Below are positions 43,630-56,536 of a stretch of DNA of 64,000 bases, in pieces. The notes beneath the pieces were generated by a model. That model ran no database searches. It was not told the origin of the DNA and saw nothing but the letters and a program-made list of their open reading frames with translations. Made by a program: the position numbers and the translations under genes. Where the stretch lies: positions 124,001-188,000 of the forward strand of contig CAJNOJ010000017.1 in the NCBI GenBank assembly GCA_905250025.1, in the 5' to 3' direction. This DNA is from Adineta ricciae. Taxonomy: Eukaryota > Rotifera > Eurotatoria > Adinetida > Adinetidae. Position 1 is the stretch's first letter. Every line of letters starts with the position of its first letter.

Positions 43630-46600
43630 TTAGTTCGCAGCGAAGACGTCTTCTTGATCGAGCGATCGCGATATTGCTGGCGGCGATGAATCTTGACGAA
43701 AATGGTTGATTTTCGATAGTATTTGCGGTGAATTCAGTAAATCGACTGTGGAATTCATATTTCCGCCTTGACCATACGTGGAATCTTCAGTATCAGATCC
43801 AATAGGATCCGTACCAAAGTATCGATCACCGAAATTTCCTAAACCTGGACAGATAAAACCTGTGTCTGGATCAAGTTGTGTATCACATGCCGTGGTAACT
43901 ATCTTGACTTTCGGAAATGCATAAGCAACAGTTTGAACACCTGGATCGAGAAGGAGAGTACTTTTTCGCGAAAATACATTTATTTTAAACAAACCTTGTT
44001 TAGATACCAACAGAGAAAGTAAAGCAATTCTATCTTCTGGGACGTTGTGATCCAATAAAACTCGAATGGCCATAAGCGCAGCTGCTCCAGTAGCTACAAC
44101 GAAATGACTTAGTTTTATTGGAAAATCTTCCACTGCGAGATCTTATTACCGATAGTAGCATCAAGAATAAATACATAAGCATTAGCAATGTCTCGAGGTA
44201 ATCGAAGGAAATGAAGCTAAGATTTTTTTCCAATTATATATCAATAGGAGGAAAGATCAGTAAATTCTCGACATTATTACCTCTGGTTCACCATTAGACG
44301 GATTCGTTTGAATTAAAATTTTGCCAATTTTTGCATCTTTACATACTTCACTTAATGCTGGTTCTAAACATTCACCGGCTCGTACAATTGACACACCGCA
44401 AACCTATTTCATAAGCACACGATGACAGTGAATTCATTTTTCATGAAATACTCCAAAAATAACTTACATCTGCGTACACATGTTTCTTTCCTTTATATGA
44501 CAGACTTTGGGGCGTTTCCACAGTGACATCCTAGAATGATGTTTCACAGTTAGCTTTTAATAAATTATGTTCCAAATATTCAATACTTCAAAAGGTAATA
44601 ATGAAAGTGCGTATTCAATTAAAACACGCATCAGACGTTTGGAATAGAAAATGAATTCATCACGAAATGTTTGTTTATTTCTAAAATTGCATTGCCAAAA
44701 TGAATAAACTCGGCAGAATGAAAGTAAAACATTGTTACCTAATGATCGTGTGAAGATACTTAATTTGCGCCGTTTGTTCAACAAGATAGAATGTATCGGG
44801 CATACGTAAATCGCGCATAAGTCCCAGATTATTGACAAGTTCATTTCTTACTTTGACGCCACGCTATTTATTCCGAAGAGAGATTAGTCGAAAATAAGGC
44901 GTCAGGAGATGATTAGACATACGTTATGAAGCTCACGATTTACATGACGGACAATTAAATCGATGGCGATTTTGTTTTCACCACCTGAAACAAAAGGATT
45001 GCGTTGTGCAATAGATAGCGATTAAAAAATGCTCTTAGAACATATTTTCACCCTGGAAAATGATACGGCAAGAATGATTTGGTTATTTATAACCAGTCAT
45101 TCCACAGTGTAATGAAGAACATGTCGATATGAGCGAATAATTTGCATTTCTCACCTCTTGGAACGATTAAATCTGCATAGATCATCGTTGGAGCAATATA
45201 ATGATCGTACGATGGTTTCACAAAACGTGTATATTGCTGTATGACACCATCGATCTCTCGACCACGCTCGGATATATCACGTTCTAATCGACGTGCTAAA
45301 CGAATATCTGCATCCGTATCGACGAAGATTTTCATATCAAGAATCTATGATGAATTAAAAAGGAAAGTTGTTCGGGTATTAACTCGATCTCGATTAGAAT
45401 CACATACTTCAAGGATTTCTTTACTAGCAAATGACAAAATGCCTTCGAAAATGACTACATTAGCACCATAAAGTATTTTCTAGAGATGAAAATCGAAAAA
45501 AAGAAGTGAATATTGGCCTAGGCTTGATCAAATATACCGTATGAGATTCACGAGAATGAGTAGTGAAATTGTAGAGTGGAATTTCCACCTAGATCAAGAC
45601 AGGAAGAAAAAGGATCGCAGATATGAGAAGTGATTTGTTCAGATTTTTACTGTACTTGTCTACCCATTTTGAGATTTCTAAGTGTTTCAAGTAAAAGATC
45701 AAAATCAAATGCATCGGGATGATCAAAATTATAATTGTTTTCATTGGCAAGTTCATGTTGTTCATCGTCAAGTACCTGAATATTAATGCAACTACGAGAA
45801 AATATCTTCTTGTCTGGTTACTTTGTAAAAGGAATCCATGCATAACAACGTAACCCATGGTACGTTTAATTTTTCCACAATATTTTGTGCAACTGTCGTT
45901 TTACCGCTAGCACTACCTCCACAAATGCCAATCATAAAGGCTTCTTTGATTTCACCTGTTGCATTGTACCAAGCGGGTCGACCTATTTGACAAAATGAAA
46001 ATAGAAATAACATTTGTTTATGATCATATGTACCTGCTGTATAAATCGGCTTTTGTCCACGAAATGATATTCGATCATCGCCTGAGCGACTAGTTGTACG
46101 TAGCCGTCGTCGACGCATTTTTGTTCCTGGTGACGCTGGCGTTGATGGTGATGTTGTAGTATGTGGCTTACCATTTATAGTCTTATTTTGCTTGGTGAAA
46201 AAACTTACACGACGTTTCGCTAATGTTGGTGAAATGTTCGTTGAATCATTTTGCAAGATTTCATCATCATCATCATCATAATCTGAATCACTAAAACAAA
46301 GATTAAAATCATGGGTCTACAAGTTAACAATGGGTAAATGATTAGAATAGTTAGATCAATGATAAATTATGTTAACTCTTACCATTCTTTACTCTGATTT
46401 TCATCAGTTACATTAGAATCACTCGTTGCATGCAACGTTTTTTCTTTGGTAGCATCTTCTATCGACATTGTTCTTTTTTCAATATCTATGATTGTATTCA
46501 AAATCCCTGACAAAAAACAACCTACTGACTACTCACATGTGATCGAAGTCGATACTTTCAACTCGGCTCTTTTACTTTTTCTTTCGTACACTATAGTCAC

Positions 46601-46894
46601 ACATGTCTATATATGTATATGTATACATACAAGGAAAAGGAATCGCGAAAAACGTCAAGCATGTTATACATGGTTTGACTTAACATTCAACAAGCGTAAA
46701 AAATAATTACTTAGAAGGAAAGAGGAGAAAACATTCGAAAAAAGACAGAAGTATATACAGCGTAGTTTTGCGTTTTGTCTAATATGAAAATTAGCTATCT
46801 TGGAATAAAATAAGAAAATGAAAATGAAAACAAAGAAGAAAATGAACTAAACGTACCTGTCGGTAGTGCCTGAATGCCGTCGATAAGTGCTCAT
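43630..46894 (-). CDS. UCKL1: Uridine-cytidine kinase-like 1 (kinase plus UPRT domain)
   Basis: About eleven exons from MSTYRRHSG (ATG at 46894). A charged, Ser/Asp-rich N-terminus with [13 protein letters not shown] is followed by the uridine kinase domain: P-loop [41 protein letters not shown] and [29 protein letters not shown]. The C-terminal half is a uracil phosphoribosyltransferase fold with [50 protein letters not shown] and [15 protein letters not shown]. The order matches human UCKL1, which phosphorylates uridine and cytidine for salvage. The UPRT half of animal UCKL1 has no proven activity; the ATGAAA loop in place of a canonical PRPP loop agrees with that. A 51-nt open intron near 43940-43990 (GTTTGT...CCAG) was removed because it restores [14 protein letters not shown]. 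Confidence 0.92.
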
Positions 46895-47123
46895 TTTTTG
46901 CAAAAAGAATCTATCTACGAGTAAAATAAATCTCACGTAGTTATACAGTTTTTAATATAATTTCGTTGGGTTGTTTTTTTTTCATCGGTATGTATGCGTT
47001 AATTTTATTTTATTTTCGAAAGATTTTTGCAACACATACATAGAAAACAAAACAAATAATCATGATGGTGTTCAGCTGATTTGTTTTCCTCTTCTTATTG
47101 TGAGTTGTTCGTGGAGACGGTTT

Positions 47124-47883
47124 CTAATAGAGACGTTGTGGTTTACCCATGCTGGATTTCACGTAAAGTGCACGAACGTTTTGCCAGTTTTTTTTCAGTA
47201 ATGAAACAAGAAAGTTAACCGATAAGTTAATGTTAGCAGCTAATTCTTCGGGTGTCATGTTTACATTACCAACGGCAACAGCTAAGCAGATGGTTTTCTT
47301 AGCTTGAAATTTGATTGTTGATTTAATTTCTTCAACTTTTTGTACCAACGAATCACTGTGTGTGATGGCTGTTGGAAATTTACCAGCTTTGTTCAAACCA
47401 GGTCCTAGAACGAACGAAGATCGAATCGGAAAGTTCTACGGTGGAATATCTTTACCAAGAATACGAGGGATTTGTCGAATGACAACATCGGATGCGAGAA
47501 ATGCATCGTATTGATGTGAGAGTTTTCGTACGAGCTTTTTATCCTTGTTTAATTTTTTCAAATCATCAACAGTCATTGCTGGGATATTGTTAGCACGAGC
47601 TTCATCACAATGACGTTCGTCACCCAAAACGCAGACAGTGAATTTTGGTTTGGGGATGTAACGAAGACGGACAGTACCACTGAAACGTTTGTCACGTGAT
47701 GGATCGAAGTTTTTGAGAACGATTTGCAATTCAACTGTTTCGACGAATTTACGTTTCTTGGTTTCGTTGGAGTATGTCAAGACATTATTTGCCGTTTCCA
47801 TGAGCATATCCTAGATTGAAAATGAAAATCACACGAATCTGTTTCAGCTTTCGCTGACTTACGCGAGTGATTTTCGACGACAT
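47124..47883 (-). CDS. RPL10A: 60S ribosomal protein L10a (uL1)
   Basis: Three exons: MSSKITR (ATG at 47883), [22 protein letters not shown] through IPRILG, and [19 protein letters not shown] through GKPQRLY at the stop (47124). The sequence runs along uL1 without gaps and is about 217 residues, the family's normal size. Diagnostic blocks are [55 protein letters not shown] and [11 protein letters not shown]. It forms the L1 stalk of the large ribosomal subunit, which moves deacylated tRNA out of the E site. The short introns carry no obvious snoRNA. A TTTCTTTCAG acceptor about 30 nt upstream of the ATG suggests a 5'-UTR intron or leader trans-splicing. Confidence 0.96.
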
Positions 47884-48973
47884 GTTGAGATGATTCGACT
47901 GTTAAATTCGATCTGAAAGAAACGTACGAAAATCAACATTTAGAACGTAATCCTGATGTCTAAATAATTTATTGCAAAGAAGCTGAAAAATAAACAACTC
48001 TTCTTCGACTGGTGATCCAGTTTATACCATTGAACATTCTGGCAAATATCATTGCAACAGATTTTGAAAGTGAAAATCAAACGATTACTCGATCAAATCA
48101 GACCGGAATCTGAATATCAGGTTTTAGAATCATTTTCGGTTGTTACGGTAAGTTGCTAATGCACTTTGGTACATACTGATTTTGACCAATCAGAAATCAA
48201 GAAACGTCTTCGCTCCCTCCGAAAATTTGCTGCAAGATTCGATCTAGAATATGTCTGATCGTGATAAACTAACGGGCATGCTGTTCTGTCCGTTACGTTG
48301 TCTGTCATAAATGGCTGCTATCTTTCACTTCCGCCACTACCAATCCCTAAAGTACTCTAGATAAAATCAACTAATGTTTCTTGTCAGACTTAGTCTTCAA
48401 TTTTTAAACACAATCTCTGTAACGAGATTTCTAAGTAAAATAGATATTTGAAAGATTCTATAAAATCAACGTTCTTAACAAACTTTTCACGATAGAAATA
48501 GAAATCATCTCGTGTACTACCGTACCGTATGTAACATGTGACGAGTAAGTCCGACAACTGAGTGTATGTCCGATATCAAGCAGATGGTGCTGGTTTACGT
48601 TACATGTCACTATGAAAATCAGTATTTTTTAAATGCATTTTCTACAATAGATTCAGATTTAACGACGATATTTGTTGAAAATTTTACTTTAAAAAATTTT
48701 TTTCCAAGGTAAATCAAATGTTTCGTTAACGCTACAGCGAATCTTAATGCCATCTAGAAGGTCATTCTGATTTCTTGCTCTCTCTCCAGCCAATATCTAT
48801 ATCATCCTTATAGAAATCTTGTGTTAAAATATTTCGTTGCGAAAGATGATTGGCTAAATCAAATTTAACTATTATTCACAAGGAAATATCAAACTAAACT
48901 TCAAATTCTATACTAGTCAAATTCATACACTTCTTTACTCAATTTGATTCTTAATAGTCGAACGAATTATCAA
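47884..48973. other. Divergent region between RPL10A and the mitochondrial carrier
   Basis: About 1.1 kb that should carry both promoters. No ORF of note. An imperfect palindromic pair (GTAACATGTGAC near 48531 and GTTACATGTCAC near 48600) is present. No TCT/TOP-type start is certain. Confidence 0.45.
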
Positions 48974-50280
48974 ATGGCAGTAGCCGCACGTGCGACTGTT
49001 CAATCTCTTGCTAATAAGATTGACGATAATGATATAAAGTTAACCGCGAGTCAAAAGCCTCACATACGTGAACATCCATTTCTGAAAGAAGTAATGTGTC
49101 GGCACTTTTATCTATGCACATTATTTTTCTACTGTTATAGTTTGTTACCAGTGGTTTAAGTGTATCTGTTGCTAATGTTGTGACACTACCAAGTAAGAGA
49201 ATTAACTCATCTTCGATCGAGATGTGCTCATTTCCTAAATCATTACGTATTTCATTTAGTTGAGGTGTTGAAAGTACGTTTGCAATTAGCAAATGCAGCG
49301 ATGACAACGTCAAAATCAGCGATGAAAGCAGGTCTGATCGAAACAACACAAAAAATCTATCAAAAGGAAGGTGTTCGAGCATTTTATTCTGGTCTTATGC
49401 CGGCTATCGTTCGTGGACTTTTCTACGGTGGAGTGCGACTTGGTAAATCTATCGTAATCAGAGAAAAATAGTACATTTCACAATGCTTTTGTAGGCGCTT
49501 ATGGGCCCATAAAGAATATTCTTAAACGTTTTGTCACCGATGATAAGCAAGCAACGGTGAAATTCGTTCGCAATGTTGCTGCTGGTTGTTTGTCCGGTAG
49601 CATAGCAGCTGTAGCGTCGAATCCAGTTGATCTATGTAAAACAAAGCTTCAAGCAAAAGATTCACCATACAGATCATCAATGCATGTGATAAAAGATGTC
49701 ATTCAACATCATGGAATTAAAGGACTATGGGTTGGTACTGTACCGGCAGCTGTACGAACAGGTTCGAAAGATAATCGTGTACGATGGCATGTGTCATTGT
49801 TTGGTATCTGACTTTAGCTGCACTTACAGCAACACAATGTGTGACATATGATCATGCTAAACGATTTTGGATACAAATTACTGGTTGGGGTGAAGGAATC
49901 AATTTACATCTAGGTGCATCATTGATCACTGGGTTTGTAGAATTATCCAATGACTTTTTCATTCGTGAACTTTCGGTTTTCGCAGACTTGTTACCACAAC
50001 AATAACAGCACCACTCGATACAATCAAGACGAATATGTATGCAGCAGGAGATTCTGGTGTTATGGAACTGACTAACAAAATTGTTCATAAAGAAGGTTTG
50101 AGAGGCCTGTTACGTGGATGGTCAGCAGCGTATGTCAGACTTGGTAAGTTATCTATCAAATGTTTCGCTTTCATTCCTTCATCGAACCAAAACATTGTCG
50201 GTCTTTTAGGACCACAAACAACGGTTATCTTCCTTGTTATGGAAAAATTACGTCAGTTTTCTGGCCTTACAGCACTATAA
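48974..50280 (+). CDS. Mitochondrial carrier (SLC25 family)
   Basis: About six exons from MAVAARATVQSLAN (ATG at 48974) to ...FSGLTAL (stop 50280), roughly 290-300 residues. All three carrier repeats are visible, each with its signature after the odd helix: VTLP-IEVLKVRLQ, SNPVDLCKTKLQ and TAPLDTIKTNMY. The even-helix motifs are EGVRAFYSGLMPAIVR, HGIKGLWVGTVPAAVR and EGLRGLLRGWSAAYVR. Six membrane helices in the inner membrane are expected. The signatures and 'YDHAK' resemble the dicarboxylate/oxoglutarate/UCP branch, so it may carry an anion such as a dicarboxylate, but the substrate is not read from the sequence. Intron phases fit throughout. Confidence 0.9.
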
Positions 50281-50649
50281 AAAAAAACGATTACTACTAG
50301 ATCAAATTAATACATGTATTCTAGTCTACTCCTCCCATCTACTCGATCGATATGTTGTCTTCTTCACTATTCCATCTCTATCTTACTGCTACATATATCT
50401 GATACATGTAGCCGAAAAACTTCTCCTTTTTTTTATTGGATTTCATTTTTTTCTCTTTCACACTGCACTCGTCTGTCGAGATTAAAATGTGATTTCACAA
50501 CTGCAAATTAGATAAATTTTTATTATTAAAAGAAACTATGCCTTGCCGAGGTCTTTTTATGTAAATAAATAAATATATATATAAATGATTTTTTTTTAGC
50601 GAATCTTTTGTTCTTTTAGATATTTTCATTCTAATTCGTGAACTTTTTC
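50281..50649. other. Gap between carrier and DNAJC16
   Basis: 369 nt between two plus-strand genes. The end holds two strong 3' splice sites (TTTTTTTTTAG at about 50600 and TTCTTTTAG at about 50620) before the DNAJC16 ATG. This is compatible with trans-splicing or a 5'-UTR intron. Confidence 0.5.
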
Positions 50650-53600
50650 ATGCATTTAGTCAAATATCTCTTCATTTATTTTTTCATCTGTCTGTGTAAA
50701 TTATCAGCTGATAAAAACAATAATTTCAATCCATATGAAGTTCTTGGTTTACCTCGTACAGCATCAGATAAAGATATTCGGCAAGCTTACAAGAAATTAG
50801 CCAAACATTGGCATCCCGATAAAAATTCCGAACCTAACGCTCATGATCAATTTACAAAAATCAATGCAGCTTATGAAGTAAGTTAATCTGTAGCTGACTT
50901 CGAAACAAAAGAAGCTTCTTTGTCTAGATACTTTCGGACTCAACTAAACGGCAGAGTTATGACGAATATGGTACCACTTCACAAGACAATCATCGCGGCT
51001 TTAATACAAATCATTTTCGTGATCCATACGATGTATTTCGCGCACATTTCAGTGATTTTCATTTTTTTCAAGAAGTGCCATCAGGTGCGAAAAAGATTAT
51101 TCATACACGGTAAGAAATTCGAATTAACCATTCAATTATTCTATTCTTATTTGAATTTTAGTGAATTTTTGAGCAATATTTTCCCAAATAGTGATAAGAA
51201 ACCATATGTGCTTTTTGGTAGTACAACATTTTGTTTACATTGTCGTCAACCTTTAATGATATTTCGTTCTCTGGAAAAACAATTCAATGACGTCGGAATC
51301 GGCACAGCAGAATTCAATGTTAATGATCAACGTTTAAGTAATGAATTAGGCATCTTCAACAGTCCATCTTTATGTGTAATTAGTCAACGACGTGTCTATC
51401 ACTTTAATGATCATGGTCGATCGAGTCATTATACAGAGAGCAACATTAAAGAATTCGTCCGGAAATCTATGCCGATCAAACGTCACATACGCATGGTAAA
51501 TGACAAGAAACATCTTGTTGATTAATGACCGATTTGCTTGTTGATATTTTAGTTAGAAACTGCTGATGATATCGTATCGTTAATATCATCTTACAATCAA
51601 ACAAATCGAGTTCATGCGATTTTAATCACACGGCAGAAAACACCAACATTAAAATTTGTTGTACCTTGTTTGCAGAATATCTTAGGAATTCAGTGTGCTG
51701 TATTCAATTCATGTATGAGAAAAAAAAGCACAAGAATTCTTTTCCGTATTTTCGTTTATTTGCTTCATTTTCTTTCGATAGCTGTGATATTGACTAGTCA
51801 ATTACCATCGTTTCTTAGACCAATTTCAACGACGTCTGATACAGTTCTATTGTTTAAAGAAGAGAAAACTCCCGTTGCGGTGATCAAAGAAGTGAGTAGA
51901 TGAAAGAATCGAGCGATTGATGACTGACAATTCGCTTCATTAGAATGATTTAACTTTTTCAAATATTCAAAAATTATTCGAATCAAATCAACTCCTTCAC
52001 TTACCAACCATAACAAATACGAATGTATTCAATTTAGTATGCCAAGCTAATTCAGCGAAGTAGGTCACTTGGAATTGAACGATGGGACGTCATTTCGTAA
52101 TTCTAGGTTATGTTTTCTAATCATTGGTGATCCGTTACTATTCGAAGAGTATCGTTCGTCGTTTCTATTCCTTGCCAAGCAAATTTTTCAACAATATGGC
52201 ACACGTATGGCCTATCTTGACACATCGCCGAACAAACAAATAGCTTTTAGCAAAATTTTCTCATCGATTTATCGCGCCGATGAGAAAAAGCTTTTTGTAA
52301 GTTGTTCATGCAATTGAAATTCAAAGAAACATATTCTTTGTTCGAAAAGATCATTGCCGTTCGTCGATGGCTTGACGATATAATTGAATTAGTGAATACT
52401 GAAATCGAATTTGATTCGAAATCTCTGAGTGAACTGAAGCGTAATCATTTCAATATTGCTGCTGATATTGAAGCAAATCTAAAGCTATTCTTAACAACAC
52501 GTTGGCAAAACGCCAAGAAACATTCACTACCACCGATATTCAACCTAGACCAACAAAACGAAGTAAGATCAACTTGATTCAATTTATCACATTCCTTTCA
52601 TTTTCGTTTGCAGAATTTCGTAACAAAATTGATCAATCAAATTCAAGACAAATGGAACTATTGGTTCGAGAGAAGTCCAATTCTTCGCTCACTGTCAGTA
52701 GAATTCTCATCGATTGTACTCGACATGACTTGTGAAGTTTTCAATAGGTCAGGATATGTTCTAACATATCAATTTTGGTTAATGCTTACGCCGATCATTG
52801 GATTTTTGTGGTATTCAAAACACAATTCAGATACAAATTCAACTCGTACTAATATAAAACAACCTCGAAGATCATTTGCATCTTCCCCGTCCCGAAAATC
52901 GAATGATTTAAAGTAAGACAAAGGACTTTTTCTTCGTTTGTTTCCTCATAAACAAGTCGTTTCAGTCGAGCACATATCAATGCAATCAAATGCTCGGAAT
53001 TTGATGAAAGTTTCCTTCAATCCTACTTAGCTCCTGGTGCGCCAAATGTTATTGTTTTACTTTTAATTGCTGATTCAACAGACGATTCATGCATTGCTCA
53101 TTTTAACAGACAAATTAATTCAATTAATGAGTATGTATTCAGTAAACTTCTGTCTGTTGAATGGTACAAGCATATGGAGTCTGCTAAACAGTTAAGACCT
53201 GCCAAATAAAGCCCTTTGTACTAATGAATCTAAATTTGGCTAATCTATATTAACTAAAGATCTTCTCCTTATGCAGAAAAGTCATATCTTGACGAGGAGA
53301 AAATAAACTTCATCAAGCCTCTCAGTTATTTAGTTCGGTCCGCTGCACCTAACGAAGTTCTTGCATATGCTATAAATAATCAGGTCAAATAGCTGTGCGC
53401 AAAGAATTCTTTAATGTAAACACGAGATTAGGGAGAAAGAAAAGGATCTCCTTCTCTTTTGTTTAATATAACGAAAAATTTTTAATATGATCTTGTCTAA
53501 AGCCTGATTAATTTAGCTGAAAAATTGGAGAGAAGAAAAGCATAATAAATTTATTAGGATAAAGATCTGTATCTCAAAATAGAATGTCGATTAGAATGCA

Positions 53601-54070
53601 CGAAATAAACAAAGAAGAACTTATCGGACTTATTTAGGCCATTTTCAACAAGATATTTTCCATTGTCATTTAGTTCTCGAATGATCTTTGCTGTTCTATA
53701 TCGCGATCGTTCACCGAAATGGCTCAAGGAACTGTCGAGTAATATTGAAGACGAACCAAAGCGTCAAATTGTTCAGTTCATTTCATCAACTGTATTAGCT
53801 TTGTATATACGACGGAAGTTCTTTGTTCCTTATTGGTCATTATCGAATAATAATGCGGAAGATCCAGATGAATCTGGTGCTTTCCTTGGATTAGATAGTC
53901 ACATTCATCATCCTCATCAGCTTCGTAATCGTTCATCGTCAACATCATCGGCAGATTCAGCAGCAACAACAACGGATTCATTATCATTTTCTGATTGGAT
54001 TGATCTTCTATTCGATGGCAACATTAGAAGACCTATATCTGTCGTAGATTGGCCGATGATATTTCGTTGA
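50650..54070 (+). CDS. DNAJC16: DNAJC16-like ER J-protein with thioredoxin domain
   Basis: A long multi-exon gene. The true ATG is at 50650 (MHLVKYLFIYFFICLCKLSA, a signal peptide); the frame's earlier GTG is not a start. A J domain follows with NPYEVLGLPRTASDKDIRQAYKK and the HPD tripeptide (HWHPDKN), completed across an intron by ILSDSTKRQSYDEYG. Then come a thioredoxin-like domain (KKPYVLFGSTTFCLHCRQPLMIF, Cys-Leu-His-Cys) and further Trx-like segments. A membrane helix lies near YQFWLMLTPIIGFLWYSK, with a cytosolic or lumenal tail ending DWIDLLFDGN...ISVVDWPMIFR. The order matches DNAJC16, an ER-resident J protein linked to autophagosome size control. Some middle exons (51.5-53.4 kb) were joined by eye and may contain errors. 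Stop at 54070. Confidence 0.85.
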
Positions 54071-56536
54071 ATTTGTCTTCCTTGCTCTTTGTCTTCCTAC
54101 ACTCTAGTCATTGTCCTAATCGTTTTATACTGTATGCTATCGCTATTGCTACTGCTGTTTATCTCACATGCTGTGTTTCATCAATTAGGCTCTCTCTCTT
54201 TCTTTCAACATACGTGTATATTCTATATGTTATTTTTCGTTTTCTTTCTGGTGAAAGGTGATAGTCGACAGCAGTAGTACTCATCCTTTACCGATCAATC
54301 TATTGCGATAATAAGCCAGCCTATGGTGCTCTTGGCAGGCGATGGCATTGAAAGAGTTCGTTTTTTTTTCTTCTCACTACAGTTTATTTGTATTTTCCAT
54401 CTTCTTCTTTTTTCTTACTATTTATTCTATTACAAATAAGATGGAAAAAATCAGTGAATCAATGAATACCCGATTGCATTTCAATTAGAGTATGCGTGTG
54501 TGTGATGGTAAGAGAAAAGATCCAATATCCTTTTCTTTCATTTCGGGATGTATTGTCATGCAGTCTTAATCAGAAAGAATATGAACATGCAGAGATGAGA
54601 TGAATGAACAATAGTAGTATGCCTATATGTATATACAAAGCATAGTCTCCTTTAACTGACCCCCTAGGTATGTATTGAAGTGTATATGTGAGCACCTCAT
54701 AAGAATCAATCATGTGCTTCAATACGATGTACGATGCATACACAATGTCTATTGAATTAAAGGCAAAGTCTTTCTTAGTTCGATATCATGTTGTGCAAAT
54801 ACAACGGAAGAAAAAAAAATGAACATTCTATTCATTCTAGATTCATCGTGCTCTTGCCATCTATGTCACCAAGCGGTTCCTGTCGAGCAAAATATCTTTA
54901 TTTTGGTCAATTTGAACATTTCCAAGTAAAAGGCGACTTTAATCGATTTCGATTTGCTTGATTATGAATCTGAAGAGAATATCGATTAGTAAAGAATGTT
55001 CTATAAATATATATATTGACAAAATAAACAATGACTCGCGGCTACTTTTGCTTCTTTCTATGTAAAAACAGCAAGAAAGAAGACTAAGATCTGTCGTTGC
55101 ATAGCGAACGAAACATTTTTTTCTTTTTCTTTTTTTCCTTTCTTCATCGATCTTCATTTTTTTTCCTTTTTCTCAAACCGCTACACCGCTCAGCTGTTCT
55201 GTTTTGCGCTCGCACACGCACGCAAATGTAACATTGTCCTTTTCGTCGTCGTTGTCGTCGTCGTCGTCGAAGCCGTCTTTACGTGTTCCTTACTTTTCAT
55301 CTATCTATCTATCTATCCATCTATTGCGGACTACCCACGAACAAAATATAAATGCAGACGATAAAACCTTCTCTCTTGGTACTTGTATCTTTGACTTACT
55401 TTTCCTCGTAGAATTCGTTGAAAAACTCAGTAGACAATCATCAACAATAATCAATACTCAGCGTATAATGACGAAGGTTAGTTGTTGTGCTACTACAAAT
55501 ATGAATATCAATCATCCGTACAAAACGATCCAGTCAAACTCATTAATTATACAGAAGAAAAAGAAAGCTGACAGGCACCAGGTTGCTTGTTTCTCATCTT
55601 TTTTTTTGCCTCCTTGCTTCGCTCTTCTCTTCTACCTCCCGTTTTCACTCGCTCTTCCCTTCTGGAAGTGGCATTACTCTATGAATAATGCATGAGTTGT
55701 TTTGTCACCACTAGCAATAATGTTGCCAGCATGCACCCAGGAAAAAAACTGAGCAGACTTGTTTGCAAGCGAAAAATTGTGCTTGATTATGCTGATTACA
55801 CGGTACCTATGCTCTTAATTAACATTAATATGTATACATATGTATATATATTGAGCAAGACCGATGACGATCAGTTTACGAATGTTAGCAATAATAAGAG
55901 TAGTCATGTCGAAAATATTTTAATAGGGTAGATAGAAGAAAAATAATAATAATAATAACAATAACAGCAAGGTAGATAGATAGATATGCAAACGTGTGCG
56001 TGTGTTCTTCTGAAAACGAGACTATCGACATTTACATCATTTGACAAATTGATTAGAACATGCTAGTAACCGTCCTCGATAAAGAAAGAGACCTAGAGGC
56101 CGTATATACACATATATGTACACGCATACACGCATGAGAAAGAAGAGAAAAGAAACGACGACATTTCGAAAATCGACATTATATTATATTTATTTATATA
56201 TTTATGCATACATATATGTATGTATGTATGAATTTGTTTGATGCAAGCCAAGAGTGATAGAGATGAGAGCGGAGTAAGAAATCTCCGACGATCAGTGAGC
56301 AAAACGAGCAATTGATGAAAAATGTGAATCAATAAATTGAACACGTCTGTTTGTCAATTGATCATTTTTATTTTCTTTTCACTTTAATGTGTTCGTGTTT
56401 CTCATCAGTCAATTCATTTATCCATTACCATCTGGCCGGAAACGATCATCCTTGTCTTTCTTCAACACACACACACGCACAAAATGAGAGGAAACGACGC
56501 ACGTCCTATATCGCTTGAGGAAAGTAGGAGTTCTTT
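54071..56536. other. Low-complexity intergenic region
   Basis: About 2.5 kb between the convergent DNAJC16 and coiled-coil genes. It has simple repeats: a TCG tract at 55243-55270, ATCT at 55299-55325, and AT/ATAC runs near 55850 and 56190. The 163-codon plus ORF at 55204-55695 begins inside these repeats, is Ser/Phe/Leu-rich low-complexity translation and is not accepted as a gene. Confidence 0.5.
55243..55325. repeat. TCG and ATCT simple repeats
   Basis: Interrupted TCG/GTC triplets (55243-55270) followed by about six ATCT tetranucleotides (55299-55325), in intergenic DNA. Confidence 0.8.

Noticed and set aside
48531-48612. Imperfect palindrome GTAACATGTGAC / GTTACATGTCAC, considered as a ribozyme or transposon end
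   Set aside because: The arms do not pair exactly, there is no hammerhead core (CTGATGA...GAAA) and no target duplication.
55204-55695. 163-codon plus-strand ORF
   Set aside because: Begins in TCG and ATCT simple repeats and is low-complexity throughout, with no domain.
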